Shown here: positions 49,354 through 60,785 of the stretch, piece after piece | Position numbering within the stretch: the first letter of the stretch is position 1 | Layout of the letters: each line of letters starts with the position of its first letter | Source: Azolla pinnata | Taxonomy: Eukaryota; Streptophyta; Polypodiopsida; Salviniales; Salviniaceae | Direction of reading: 5' to 3' | NCBI GenBank assembly: GCA_037176905.1 | Contig: JBBBWG010014557.1 | Coordinates: forward strand, 19,549 to 83,548 | Length of the DNA: 64,000 nt | The notes under the pieces: generated by a model | The model's input: only the letters and a program-made list of their open reading frames with translations | Databases searched by the model: none | Told to the model about the DNA's origin: nothing | Position numbers and translations under genes: made by a program

Positions 49354-50390
49354 ATGACGAACGCCATGGCTGCTGCTTCTGCTTCTGCTTCTGCTTCTTC
49401 TTTGCCGTCTCTCCAGGCGCGTGCGGCGGAAGAGATTGCCGATCGCCTCTCTGTCCTTCCAGACCTCACCCTCCCTTTCTCTCTCTCCGGCCCCGGACAC
49501 TCCGCCATCTCCCCGGCGGACAAGAAGGCTCACCTTCTCGATCTCCTGCACCGGGAAGCTGCCATTTTTCTAGGTACATTTACTTACTCCATCTGCGGAT
49601 CATCATCCGTTCTTTGCCAGGAACTGAGTTTGTCTTCCGTCGTCATAAACGCCGATAAGGTTCCAGGTCGAGAAGCTACTCGTTTTCTTTCTGTGATCTG
49701 CTTAATGAAATTTTGTTTATTTTTCTCGCGTCAAGAAATCACAAATTTTCACGATTGATTACTATTGCGTCTGGATTTGTGCTCAAGAAAATTTCTCGGG
49801 ATACTATGTGACTATGTTTGGACATCCTTCGATTCGGCTGTTGGTTTTGCTATTTCCCTTCTTCATAGTCCACATCATCAAATTTGACTCAGTTTTAATA
49901 GGAGGCAACAGGAAGATGGTGTTCGTCTGATATCTCCCTGGGATATGCATTTTTTTCTGCAGAACGTCATGGGTCAAGGCTTAGTATAACCGAACTTGAG
50001 GAATTTGATGTTCTTGGTGGAGATTATGAAGTAAACTGGCATCTTAAACATTTAAAGAGCTCTCTCTCTCCATCGACTGAAAGAGAGCAGAAGGCTCACA
50101 CAAATATGATAAAGAATAGGAGGCTTGCTTACATGGATAAATTAGTGCAAGGAGGAGATTTCTTCTCAGAGGATTCTATGAGGATGAGGGCTCCATTACT
50201 CTATCATGAGCTTTTAGGACAGTATCAGGATCCTTCTGAAAGAAGGTTTGCTAGGCGTGGAGAACGATGGTCTGATATGCTCATGAGGCAAGGGGAAGAA
50301 GTTGAATATCAAGCTCGGTTAAAAGCTGAGAGAGAGAAAGCAGGAATTCCAACTGACGAGAGGGTAAAGCAGAGGAAAGAAGAAGAAGAA

Positions 50391-50429
<39 letters not shown>

Positions 50430-52042
50430 ATAGGGGAAGAGCAAGGGAAAGTCAAGTCATTGGAGGTCAGTGTTTTCAAACCTTTGTTTGTGTCCTTGAT
50501 TGTAATGTCGATGAAAAGCCACACCTACTTGCGAACCCTGCACTCTTGTAAAGCTTATGATGATTTTCTGCTTTCTTGCCACACCTATGTGCATATACAT
50601 GTGCATGTTGATGGTATTAAAATTTGAACTCCTTGATGTCTGCTCATGGGAAAATTTCAGGATGCATGTTGATCAGAACTAGTGACTGTGCAATAGTCAG
50701 TCTTGTGCCAAATTAGACCTTATCTGGAATAAGCTTACACAGGATGTCTCAGGACCTTATCTTCACCTCAAATGTGCAACTTCAATGGCCATTGAAGTTC
50801 TTTTCTTTCTGGTTCCTTTTCAACCTTCAAGATGTATTTTTGCTCTATATCAACACCCACTGCCAATACCTAGTAACACTGGCCTTTGAGGCCTCACTCC
50901 ACACAGGGTCAAAACATGAACGTCCATGTTTTGGTTGATCAGTTCTGTGTACATGACATGGTGATCTGTGCTTCACTGCCACAATGAGGTTCACAGTTTT
51001 AGTGAACAACAATTCCTTCTACAGCAATGAATTGCTACTTTAGAAAGGAACTCCAAAAATTAGACAGTGGCCTGTGAGTTCATCGAAATGGTGTCTGTAA
51101 TTGAAAGGATTGTGATGGAAAAACTGCTTAATTGATCAACCTGAACATCCACACTGGAAATCACAGAGGTAGAACATACCATGTGGATTATCTCAGCTAT
51201 GGGGGGAATGAATATGGGTGCTGTCTGAAGAGCGGATGGATGTACACTCCTGGAAGGGGGAGATCAATGCTACTGCTACAGCCAAAATCCAGTAGATATC
51301 TGACAGCCTCCTTGCTAGGATGTTGGGCGAACATTTTGGTTAACTAGATAATCTTGGCTATGATTCTGCTATGGCATCATGAATTCTTTTTTTGATCCTT
51401 GTTACTAGCTGATGTAGCCATTGTGAACAAATAACAGCCCTCTAGATCCCCTAATTCCATTAAGACAGTTATATCTGCTCATTCATTTCGCTTTCATGAA
51501 CTACCATTACCTTTCCATATTCATTATTGCTTCATTTTCATCTCCATATAAGGGCTTACGAGTTTCCTTTCTATTTTCTTCTTCATTGCTTCATCTTTCG
51601 TGTTGTCTGATGTAAGGGCTTGTATTCTAACTGGAGTAATAATTTTCTTAACTGGAATAACTTAGTTGTGTTTGTATGGCAGATGGAAGAAATACATGTG
51701 GGACAGAATATGGCCATGTCTGTCAGCAATTTTAGGTCTTTTACATCAGGGGAAACTTGGGAGGAAGGATGTGAGAGGAGAGCATCGAGATTAGAGGAAT
51801 TTTCTCGATATATGCATGACAAGTTTATTGCTGAAGAAACAGCCTCCAAGCCTCCTATATCGACGGATGAACTAGAATGTAAGATGGATGATTTCACTCG
51901 CATCATGCAAGAGAGATTCCTCGCTGGAGAAGACACGGATCATGTTGATTATGTACAGATAGACTGTGATGCTGCTCTGGATGATTATTGGCTAGATGAA
52001 ATTTCGCAGGATGCGGAGGATAAGTATTTTGAAGATGATTAA
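49354..52042 (+). CDS. CCDC97-domain protein
   Basis: Three exons, 49354-49573, 49963-50465 and 51683-52042, give 360 residues. An alternative start is the ATG at 49366. Seen: an Ala/Ser N-terminus; a helical leader (ARAAEEIADRLSVLPDL); then the CCDC97 domain core NRRLAYMDKLVQGGDFFSED, MRMRAPLLYHELLGQY and RRGERWSDMLMRQGEE, followed by an uninterrupted glutamate run from a GAA repeat (about 213-231). Exon 3 encodes KMDDFTRIMQERFLAGEDTD with HVDYVQID and an acidic tail, which also matches the family's C-terminus. The family is conserved from animals to plants and poorly characterised; a link to the U2/SF3b splicing machinery has been reported for the human protein, so a nuclear role is plausible but not shown here. 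The second intron is 1.2 kb. Confidence 0.9.
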
Positions 52043-53472
52043 TCTTACTTCTCATAATCTAGGGTTTATGCAGTCTCAGGCTTGAATGTGTATATACATC
52101 ATCACATGCAGCAAAGTTTTAGTGCATTGTGTAATCATGTTCGATTTCTTCTTTGTGTTGGTAGAGATCACAATAGAAATCTCTAACCCTTTCGGATGTG
52201 TTCGAAAGGTTGGTGTATCTCTCCTATTCACGGAGAGTCTAATACATCACATATAGGAATCATAGATACTGTTAACATAGCCATCACTTTTGCTTCAAAA
52301 AAGGCAGCAGACTTGGGATCTGTTATATAGGCTAAAGTCTGTTTTCTTTTTTGGATTTCCAAGTCGCCCCGCCACCCCCATCATCTGACAGTATATACTC
52401 TTGTAGCTGAGATCTTCATTGATGTAAACTGGCTGAGTTAGAGTTACTTGTTCCTGGGGCATTATATTATCTGAGATGTGGTCGTGGGAGTACAGTTACT
52501 ACCAGCATACGTTCGCTGGTATATTTCTTGTTCACTATTTGCTGTGGTGCAATTTCTCGTTTTCCTGTAACTGATAGTGCGCTTATTGTTTTTAAGAAAA
52601 TGCCCAATTAGGCACACGCTTCACCAACCATGTCATACAGCAAAACAATGGGGGAGCTGCGAGTCATGGTCCAAATCAATGTTTTGCCATGATATGGTAA
52701 CTACAAAAATAGACTGACATCTTGACTATACATAGCAAGCTACGTACAGCAACCGAGAAGAGTTCATGGAGCTCTTTCTGAATTCAAATTGTGTAACAAT
52801 CAATCGTGGCCAATTGGGACAAGTTCTATTTCAAAATTCATCAAGTTGCAGTTAGACAATAGAGGCTTCCTTTGGTAATCCTAAGCATGTATATCTAACA
52901 TTCTACTTACAAATAACAGCTACTTTTGTTCTATGCAATCGCCATGAGATACAGCCGTGTGTTGAATTGAAGACGAAGCACTAAAGGAAACATTAGAGAC
53001 TTTCATTAGCGACCTAAAGCATCTAAATCGTAACATTTTATTCCCTCAGCGATTACACGATCCCACATCTTTGACTTCTTGTCATCATCCTAGTCGTAGA
53101 ATGTTAAAAAATCTAAGCAGGAGAAATAGCCATAGTCTATGTTTCCAAGGCAGGAGAGGCAGCAAATAGGCAGGTGAACATGTTAAAATTGCTATTAGTG
53201 AAATGTCGGCTATGTAGCACTAACAATTTTTTTACAGATACTGAAAGCTTCCTTCTGTATATAGCTTTGCTATCTCACGCCATCACCAACCAAACCCTAA
53301 GCAACCAATTCCAGGCTCCTGAGTACAATCAGTCGAGTATTTCACGTCATCGTGCAACTGACAAAAACCCATCAAAGCAGGTGTCATAAAAGAATGTTTT
53401 CCTCTGTAAGCCAGAGTAGCAATGATGACTGCATATGATAATCGCCAACTAAGCGAAGGCGAAATCGCAGCA
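52043..53472. other. Intergenic between CCDC97-domain and KELP genes (convergent)
   Basis: Should hold both 3' UTRs. AT-rich and without coding signal; nothing else is recognised. Confidence 0.4.
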
Positions 53473-55686
53473 CTATGATTGCAGTTCTGCAATTGCGCTC
53501 TCTATTGCTGAAACCTTGCTTTTAAGAACATCCCATTGGTCAACTGAAAGGCTTATTCCTGCAACAGGAAAAAACCTCGACATCAATACCCTTGTGTACA
53601 TAAAATTATAGACCCAAGTTCCAACCACACAACTCTCATCATAAGCTGAACATTTCTACATGCCAATGCAATAGATGTCATTTATTTCAGGGTCTCACGA
53701 TTTTGGAGGGAAATCCTTGAGAGGTATTCTACAGTGCAGCCCAAATAAAATCAGCCCAGTGAAGGCAGACAACATCCTCCTGTACCCATATTATACTCTT
53801 CGAGACAAAGAGCTCGTGGAGAGCCACCCAGAGATATATCTCTATTCTCAAGCGGTGGTTGCTCACAGTTGGCCAGAACTGATTCTAGATAGTTCAAGAA
53901 TGATAATATGAAAATGAGGACAATAATAAGATACGTCCAAACCAATAATTCTCTGATCTCTTTACTCTTTTAACTTCCCATTGCCTGTTTCTGTTGACAA
54001 TTTCATGCACAAACACAAGGAGATCCACTTGTAGGGTATACCATGAGGAATACTAGCATAAATTCATAATATGTATATCATGATGAGTGTTTATTGATAA
54101 GTTCTCTACGCCTGACTTGTTTAGTCCCCATTACTAGACATGATTGTGCTTTGGTTTGTCTTACACACTTCCAGAAAATTCTAATCCTACCCTGCTTAGA
54201 CCCTCCACTCGTTTCACAGAAGGTGTAATTGACGCCCATTGTTGACAAACAAGTCACCTCGAAACATAATACCAAGACATTTGTTTCACCCGGACAAAAC
54301 GTCAGAGACATCTACGTTACTGAGCTATTCAAGTTTCTTTTGAAATATATGATATGACAGAACCTCTATAGAGTGAAAATAGACTAATTGATTGACTTGA
54401 TCCAATCAACATTGGAATCATGAGTTGATCATGTACCTTTGGCACTTGGGCGGAGCTCCCCATCTTTCTCATAGTATTCCCGGATAGAGATTAGGGTCTT
54501 TCCGCGAAATTTCTGAATAGAAACATTTCTTTTGTTTGAAAGCTGAAACAAATATGTAAACATACATATGAAAAGATATTAGATTCAAAATACCATGATA
54601 AACAAAGGTGTGGATAGAAATGTTTTTTTTTTTAATTGAAAACCGAAATAAAGATTAATTTTTGCTGCTAACATACATAAACATAAAGTTTCAATTTCTA
54701 ATGGAAATGCACCGGCACACTGTACCAATAACATGTAATGTCAATGCATTTCACTGCATTGTATTGAAATACGTCTCTATCTATCATTTATGCATCCGTT
54801 CAAAATCGGAAGGTCCTATTTTACACAAAGAGAATTTATTAATGTATAGTTCCATAAAAAAAACTAACCTTTTCAAGAATATCATTTCTTGTTTATGCAA
54901 TGTGTTTCATAAGACAACAACACATGGAGCACAACAATCTAGGGATGGTATCAATAATACAATCAGCATCGTTTGCAGCATTCGTAAGAAGAGACTGGTG
55001 CTCAGAAACATCAAGCTTACAACTTCAAGCATACGTGTCTAAGGTCATAAAATGTTCATCAGGTAAACATTAATTTCTGGAAGATTGTTGGGCATTCGAA
55101 AGCTTGTACACAAAAGAGCATCTTTTAGTTGAAATATATTGCCATTTTCAAAAAAGAAAGAAACACAAATATGGAAAAGTGGAAACCCTACCGTGTATCT
55201 GTATATAGCAGAAACCAGAGAGAGGAAGCTGAAATGAAATGTTTTGTAATTTAAACTGACCTGACAGACAAGCTGATCTTCGTTATCTCCACCGAAAGAT
55301 GGCTTCTTTTTCTGTTCAGCAGCTGGAGCAACTCTACCCTTCTGATGCTTCTCCCCATCTTCTTCATCGCTGCCGTCTTCAACACTTCGACCATCATTCT
55401 GACCTTCACCAGAAGAGCCTACTTCTTTCTGGTCGCCTTCGGCCTCTACTACCTCTTCTACGCCTTCCGCTGCAGCCGAGGCTTTGGAGCTCAAGTAGTC
55501 TTCCACCACTTTCCGGACTAGCTTCTTGTGAGCGGAGGAGTTGAGGTCAGTGTTGAGCTTCTCCGATGCGAGCTTCCGAACTTTGAACTCGGTGGTATTC
55601 TCCAGGTCGGAATCTTGCAGAATCTGGACGATCACTTCCGCGATGGTTTCGTCGCTGATGGGAGGCGCAGTCTCGGCGGACGCCAT
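53473..55686 (-). CDS. KELP: KELP-type transcriptional coactivator (DEK-C plus PC4 domains)
   Basis: Three exons, 55686-55261, 54542-54437 and 53558-53473, give 205 residues. Family role: nuclear single-stranded DNA binding coactivator of RNA polymerase II, related to PC4/Sub1. Seen: DEK C-terminal-like helices SDETIAEVIVQILQDSDLEN to LVRKVVEDYLSSK (about 10-70); an acidic, Ser-rich linker (GSDEEDGEKHQKG); then the PC4 domain LSNKRNVSIQKFRGKTLISI with REYYEKDGELRPSAKGISLS and DQWDVLK (143 to about 192), ending IESAIAELQS. The linker is longer than in Arabidopsis KELP, which explains the extra length. The intron donor after CQ (CAG/GTCAGT) is clear, and all phases close. Confidence 0.95.
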
Positions 55687-55700
55687 AGCATTCGCGCGCT

Positions 55701-55788
55701 CTCGTGGGCGATTTTTCCTTCTTCTTTCGTGGGCGATTTTTCTTCTTCTTCTCTCGTGGGCGATTTTAGCTCTCGTGGGCGATTTTTC
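55701..55788 (-). promoter_or_regulatory. Four direct repeats of ctcgtgggcgattttt at the KELP 5' end
   Basis: Four near-identical 15-16-base copies start at about 55701, 55726, 55752 and 55772, separated by CT-rich bases and lying 15-100 bases upstream of the KELP ATG. They may be 5' UTR or core promoter elements. No known factor site is claimed. Confidence 0.6.
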
Positions 55789-55844
55789 CTCAAGGGAAAA
55801 CTACCAAAGGAAACCTCCGAGCAAATCTATTAATTATACTTTAA

Positions 55845-57030
55845 CACCTATTACAATCAAAATTTACAAATTAACCCCTCGTTTTATCGCTAATCGATTC
55901 TATCGTTCGTTTATTGATCGCTTCTGTCTTTGAATTCATAATCTTCCTGCAACTGCTTACTAATTAATTGCTTCCTACTTCCTTCTGCTGTTTACTTATC
56001 GATTCCCTTACTACTAGTAGTATTCGATCAACAGATGTTAGTGTAATCTCAAAATCTACTCAATTTGGTGGTAATCAATAACTCAGGCGTTAATTTGTAG
56101 TGCGAGATAAAACTATGTATTTCTAATTCTAGTAGGCATCAAGACGTAAATTGATAAATTTGTTCGACGTTGTTTGATAAATTTCCCTTTCAAAAAATGG
56201 CTAGTTTCAGATCCATGGCTTCACGGTCGAACTTGGCATGTAGATTATAACCAGATTTTTTTGCAAAATCTAGGCTACTGCCTCTCATTCAATGTAGTCC
56301 AGAGTTGTAAAACTTAATCCTCGACAAGATTGTACTTTAGGGGGGGCAAGTCTAGTGGCAAACTTAACCAACATTATGTAATGCAATATTCGTTTGTATC
56401 AACAAAACCCTGATCCTAGCCCTAAACCCCAGTCTAGTCCGAGTGCATTTGATTCGTATACGCATATGCATGCAGGACACTATTTAGGTATGTAGTACAT
56501 GAGAAGTACATACAGTACAAATGGGGAAGTACATGTTCAATATCTTTTGTTTATTAGTAGCCTGTTAATACTAGTAATGCTTGTTTTACTTCTAATTCCT
56601 ACTAACTTTATAAACTACACTGGAACGCCTCTTTGAAATTCGAGAGTGTACGCATTAGCGCCTAGTTTTGTCGCTAACCGATGGATTACTAATCGCTTCT
56701 CGCTAATCGATCGTATCTTTCTCTTACGAGCCGCATCCATTTTACCTCCCCTCATGCTCATCAGCTCATAAACTTCTTCTCACTGCCGCTATTCACCGAT
56801 TGCGCTTCCCGCTTCCTGCTGCTGTTTACCGGCCCGATTCCTGGAACCCGATTCGCTGAAACAAAAGCAAACCATTTCAGAATCTAAATCAAGCAGGTGC
56901 TAATCTCAATTTAATCGGCGCTTAATCGTCTGGCGAGAGATAAAACAAAGCATTAATCCGGGTACATAATTCCCAATTCTAGGATGCATCAAAATGCAAT
57001 TAATAAATTTGTTGGGCGTTTTTTTTTGTT
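55845..57030. repeat. Pair of diverged about 350-base direct repeats
   Basis: Shared in order: acacct/aacgcct, ccctcgttttatcgctaa/gcctagttttgtcgctaa, cttcctgctgctgttta, ctaatctcaa, gagataaaac, aattctagg plus gcatcaa, and aataaatttgtt followed by ggcg or gacg. The offset is about 800-850 bases. Confidence 0.7.
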
Positions 57031-57211
57031 TTGAGTGTGCATTTTCCCCTTGATTTATTGATGGGTTTTCTGGTTTTGTTTCTTGGTTTTTTATTATTGT
57101 AAAAAAGAAAGGGGGGTGGTTTTGTGTGAACAGAGTTTGAAGAAGAAGAAGGACTGAGATCAGAAGATCAGAAGAAGATCAGAAGAGGATCAGAGGATCA
57201 GATTGACAAGC

Positions 57212-58252
57212 ATGACGATGATGATGATGATGATGGATGGCTTCTCCACATGCAGAGGAGGGCTTCATCATCATCAGCATCATCAGCAGAGCCCCAGATG
57301 CCTGCTCCATCGCCGCCATCATCGATCCCCTGCCCATGGATCCTGCAAGAAGAGTGGCGGAGGAGGAGGAGGAGGAGGAGGAGGAGGAGGAGGAGGAGGA
57401 GGGTTTCTGCTTGTTCTGAGGATAAGATCGGAGGCAGCGGGAGGAGGAGAAGGAAGAGGAGGAGGATCGGAGGAGCCATGGCTGCAGCTGCTGGGCGGCA
57501 GGGGCCTGCCGGGAGGGGAAGCCTATCTGAAGGACGAGGGCAAGAGGAAGGCCCTGATAGAAACCCTCGTGGGTCGGGGAAGATCAGAGGTCCAGGAGGA
57601 GGAGAAGGAGGAAGTAGCTGAAGGCTCTTCTCCTTCTTCTTCAAATTCTTCAGATTCTTCTTCAGATTCTTCTTCAGATTCTTCTTCAGATTCTTCTGCA
57701 GCTGATTCGCCCACAAGATCAGCAACAGCAACAGCCACAGGATCAGGTGCAGATTCGGCGGAAGGATCGTCGTGGGGAGGATCGGAAGGGTTCGAGAAGG
57801 AGATGATGGGGCTAACAGGGGGGTTTCCAGGGGGGGAGACAGGGTTGAGGAGGTTCATACAGGAGAATCCGCCGCCGCCGCCGCCGCAAGCATCATCATC
57901 ATCATCATTGCGATCTGATTCCAGATCATCGAGTCTAGCTACGGCGGAAGAGACGATGCTGAAGAAGAAGGAGAAGACTCCAGCTCCGCCATTGCCGCTG
58001 CTGATGCCAGGCATGACAGTGGTGGTGAAGAACAAGAGCAGCCCTTTCCACATGTATGGCGGCATCGTGCAGCGTGTATCAGATGGCCGCGCTGGTGTTC
58101 TGCTCGAGGGCGGCAACTGGGACAAGCTCCTCACCTTCTACCTCGAAGAGCTCGAGCGCACTCCCAGCGGACCTCCCATGTCCAATCCCAAGTCTGCAGT
58201 CCTCCTCCTCCAGCAGCAGCAGCAGCAGCAAGGGGACCTGCTCAATGAATGA
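57212..58252 (+). CDS. ndhS: NAD(P)H dehydrogenase-like complex subunit S (NdhS/CRR31), plastid
   Basis: A single exon giving 346 residues. The first ATG lies in a run of ATG codons (MTMMMMMM), any of which could serve. Family role: the ferredoxin-binding subunit of the chloroplast NDH complex in photosystem I cyclic electron flow. Seen: LLGGRGLPGGE; FEKEMMGLTGGFPGGETGLR followed by RFIQENPPPPP (about 194-224); and the SH3-like fold MPGMTVVVKNKSSPFHMYGG with IVQRVSDGRAGVLLEGGNWD and TFYLEELER (about 265-325), ending GPPMSNPKSAVLL. The core matches land-plant NdhS closely. The rest is inflated by low complexity: a run of about 16 Gly, SSDSSSDSSSDSS, poly-Ser and a Gln tail. This adds about 100 residues over the usual 250 or so. 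The transit-peptide region is His-rich. Confidence 0.95.
   Translation: MTMMMMMMDGFSTCRGGLHHHQHHQQSPRCLLHRRHHRSPAHGSCKKSGGGGGGGGGGGGGGGGFLLVLRIRSEAAGGGEGRGGGSEEPWLQLLGGRGLPGGEAYLKDEGKRKALIETLVGRGRSEVQEEEKEEVAEGSSPSSSNSSDSSSDSSSDSSSDSSAADSPTRSATATATGSGADSAEGSSWGGSEGFEKEMMGLTGGFPGGETGLRRFIQENPPPPPPQASSSSSLRSDSRSSSLATAEETMLKKKEKTPAPPLPLLMPGMTVVVKNKSSPFHMYGGIVQRVSDGRAGVLLEGGNWDKLLTFYLEELERTPSGPPMSNPKSAVLLLQQQQQQQGDLLNE
57355..57406 (+). repeat. (GGA)n tract encoding poly-glycine in NdhS
   Basis: About 16 GGA/GGC codons in a row, between the transit peptide region and the first conserved block of NdhS. Confidence 0.95.
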
Positions 58253-58255
58253 ATG

Positions 58256-58290
<35 letters not shown>

Positions 58291-58992
58291 CATTCCTTCC
58301 CTTCTTCCATTGCGATCTGAATCGAAGAAAACCCTAGTTTCGTAGTTTTTTAGTTGCTTCTATTCCTGCAGCAATCGATGCCCTCCCGGATTCTTCTTCT
58401 TTCATCCTGAGTTGGTGTTGCGGAGCCGATCCATCATGCAGCAGTCGTAGCTGCTGCCATGGATTCCAAGAAGTTCTCTGTTCTGATTCCATGCACGTCG
58501 CCCCTTCGCCCATTCTTTTCAATCCATCTCCTCCTAGCTGCTGCTTCTGCCATGGCATGGATTCAGCTAGCTCATCATCCAAAATTCCTTCCCCTGTCAC
58601 CAGGGTAGCGTTCCCCCCCCCCCCCCCCTTCTCCTGGTTCCAATGGCGTTCCCACAAATGAAATGTAAAAACTATATTATAAATAAGAATGCACTCTTCC
58701 TTCATCTCAAAATCCTATTCATCTCGGGTAATTGAAAAAAACTGGTTTTGATTCACCAAGATTTGATTTTAATTTCAGTCCAATTGAATGTCACTTCTTC
58801 GATTGTTCTTTCCTTTGCAAATGCACAGCTTATAGCTGGAACTGGAGTTTGAAACTATTGGATGAAATCCCAAATGATAGTCCAAATGTTCCCTGAAAAA
58901 AGAAACTTTGAGGACAGAAAAGAGGAAAAATTATAGCACAGGGCAACTTAGGGGTTCTTTTTCCATTTGTTATTTAGAGAATAGGGAGGCCT
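58253..58992. other. NdhS 3' flank with simple repeats
   Basis: A (GAAT)n/(GATT)n tract at 58247-58287 starts at the NdhS stop, and a C-homopolymer of about 16 lies at 58613-58628. The homopolymer length should be treated with care as a possible sequencing artefact. No gene is seen. Confidence 0.5.
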
Positions 58993-60088
58993 TTACCTGT
59001 AACGAGCTTGGAATGCAAAATCTACAATGCACAAATTCACAAATTTTAAGTAATCGCTCACCCCACAATTCATTAATGTATGCAGTAGGTATGTTTTCCC
59101 TGTAAACAGACTCACAAGAGGCATTTCCAGATCAGGATGCAAGTCGTCCTTCTGCACAACCTCCTCTTCTTCGATTGTCACCGCACTGACCTTTTTCCTC
59201 CTCGTCAAGGGTTCATTCGCCACGACGATGGCATGGACTCCATACTTCTTTTGTGCATCTTTGGTTTTTCAAATCAGGATTGTTAGATCGGTATCCAGCT
59301 GCAGTGCCAAACCCACCACCAATATTTGCTCAATAAACAGAATTCGTCTCATTAAACCTCTCGATTAACCGTGTCTTATCACCTTGAAAAAAGACGCCCA
59401 AAATGCCAGCGGAGACCAATCGTCTGTCAATACTTTGATCATTACGGGAACTTCGTCCTAGTTATATGCCACAAAATTAGTGATAGTTAGAAATCATTAG
59501 TAAATACCAACCAACACTCTCAAATCTCAAGTTCACTCTTCCCGCCATGGGAACGTAAAACAGTCCTAGTATAAAAGTCCCAAGGAACAGGAGATCAACT
59601 TATGTATACCTTCCTCACTGTATACAGATTAAACTAATCTACACACACACACACACACATAGCTCTGTGTGTACATAATCATGATGCTCATACTTCCTAT
59701 CTAGGAAGATATCTGCATATCCCGCCTATAAGAAGTATCAGCAAAATGAATAGACAACCATTGGTATATACCACATTCATTAGAAGGCAACATTCCATTT
59801 CTTTCAGCAAATTGTTGGGTGAATTCATCCTGTTCTGCGCAATCATATTATTACATTGCCATTTATCATCTTCGACACTTTGGAAAATCAAGGGGGACTT
59901 GGGAGCACTTCAGAACTCAGAACCCGTTTCTCTTAATTTATCAAAAGAATTCAATGGAACTAACCAGCATAGTTGATGAATGTCTTCACTTTTTCTTTGA
60001 TACGGCTTTCATCCTTGATGCTTGGTGCCGACTCAAAGAAGATATCCACATCTGACATCTCTTTCTTGGCCTCAAGAATGCTGGCCAT
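58993..60088 (-). pseudogene. Broken phosphopantothenate-cysteine ligase (PPCS/coaB-like) copy
   Basis: Three separate pieces on the minus strand resemble plant PPCS, the second enzyme of CoA synthesis from pantothenate. 60088-59965: MASILEAKKEMSDVDIFFES with VKTFINYAG, an N-terminus ending at a GTTAGT donor. 59457-59383: VPVMIKVLTDDWSPLAFWAS with FFK, matching 'VPKML..L...WAP.AF..SFK'. 59298-58993: LDTDLTILI, then a TGA at 59271-59269, then KTKDAQKKYGVHAIVVANEP and LTRRKKVSAVT, matching 'LETD..ILL.KA..AL.KY.VHAVVANE..TR...V'. The central nucleotide-binding region, usually about 130 residues, is absent between the first two pieces, and the stop interrupts the third. Intron-like borders remain, so it is probably a decayed DNA duplicate rather than a retrocopy. 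Another exon hidden in unread sequence is possible but was not found. Confidence 0.7.
59641..59660. repeat. (AC)n microsatellite
   Basis: Ten tandem ac units inside the decayed PPCS region. Confidence 0.95.
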
Positions 60089-60699
60089 ATGGTTTTCTTC
60101 TCAAACACTACAAGAGAAAAAAAACAGACAGAAAGTTTGAATAGACAGAACTTTGTGGAACTTCTGAGGTGAAAAGGCTTCATAAGTCAAAGCATCAGAA
60201 GGGCTTCCGATACCCTCCTTTTTTGTGTTCTTTTGACTCCCAAATTACCCAAGTCTAGGCATGTATTGGATAACATTCCATAGAAAATATCCTCTCTGGC
60301 TTCACACATACAAAAGACTAGAATTTATGGCTTTTCACTATCAACATTCACCGACAATTTATCAGCACGAACTATGTTCGCAAACTACAAGCAAGTGATA
60401 CATTGAGCGTGGGAAGGATACTATGAGAGGCAACATTAACTCATTGCTAAAAAGATCAAAAGTGATACAAGGTTGCACTACGAAAATCATTAGATTAACA
60501 ATGTAGTATATTACAAATATGCATAGTACATTTATATTTCTGATAACCTTAACTTGATATATTTTACTCCACCTTCAACCCAGCATCAAATCCATACGCA
60601 TTAAGGTGTTCAGTGCCATTCGAAACATTCAAGATAATGTCAGAAAATTACACGTATACATTTACAAATATACCCACATATGCTGAAATAAGTACAACA

Positions 60700-60785
60700 T
60701 GATCTTACCACAAGACCTGTGATTGGACTGCACAGCCATATGAAGAATGCTCCAAGCCCAAGGTCTGATCCCAAATAAATAATAA
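60700..60785 (-). pseudogene. Sucrose-transporter-like exon fragment
   Basis: The minus strand reads LGSDLGLGAFFIWLCSPITG then LV, followed by a GTAAG donor-like site. It resembles the SUT/SUC block 'LGIPHAxASFIWLCGPISGLVVQP' of the second membrane helix. No other SUT blocks were found nearby. The match is short, so chance similarity is not excluded. Confidence 0.4.

Larger units (their letters stand above)
55687..57211. other. Divergent KELP-NdhS intergenic region
   Basis: Both genes start here and point apart. It contains the KELP repeat cluster, a diverged direct duplication (about 55845-56190 and 56620-57030), and an AG-rich stretch (gaagatcagaagagg) just before NdhS. No coding signal is seen. 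Confidence 0.5.

Noticed and set aside
48650-49660. Overlapping 140-340 codon frames on both strands with Cys-Met-His-Val repeats
   Set aside because: All are translations of the TGCATG/TGTATG repeat, open in several frames at once. Only the part from 49354 belongs to a real gene.
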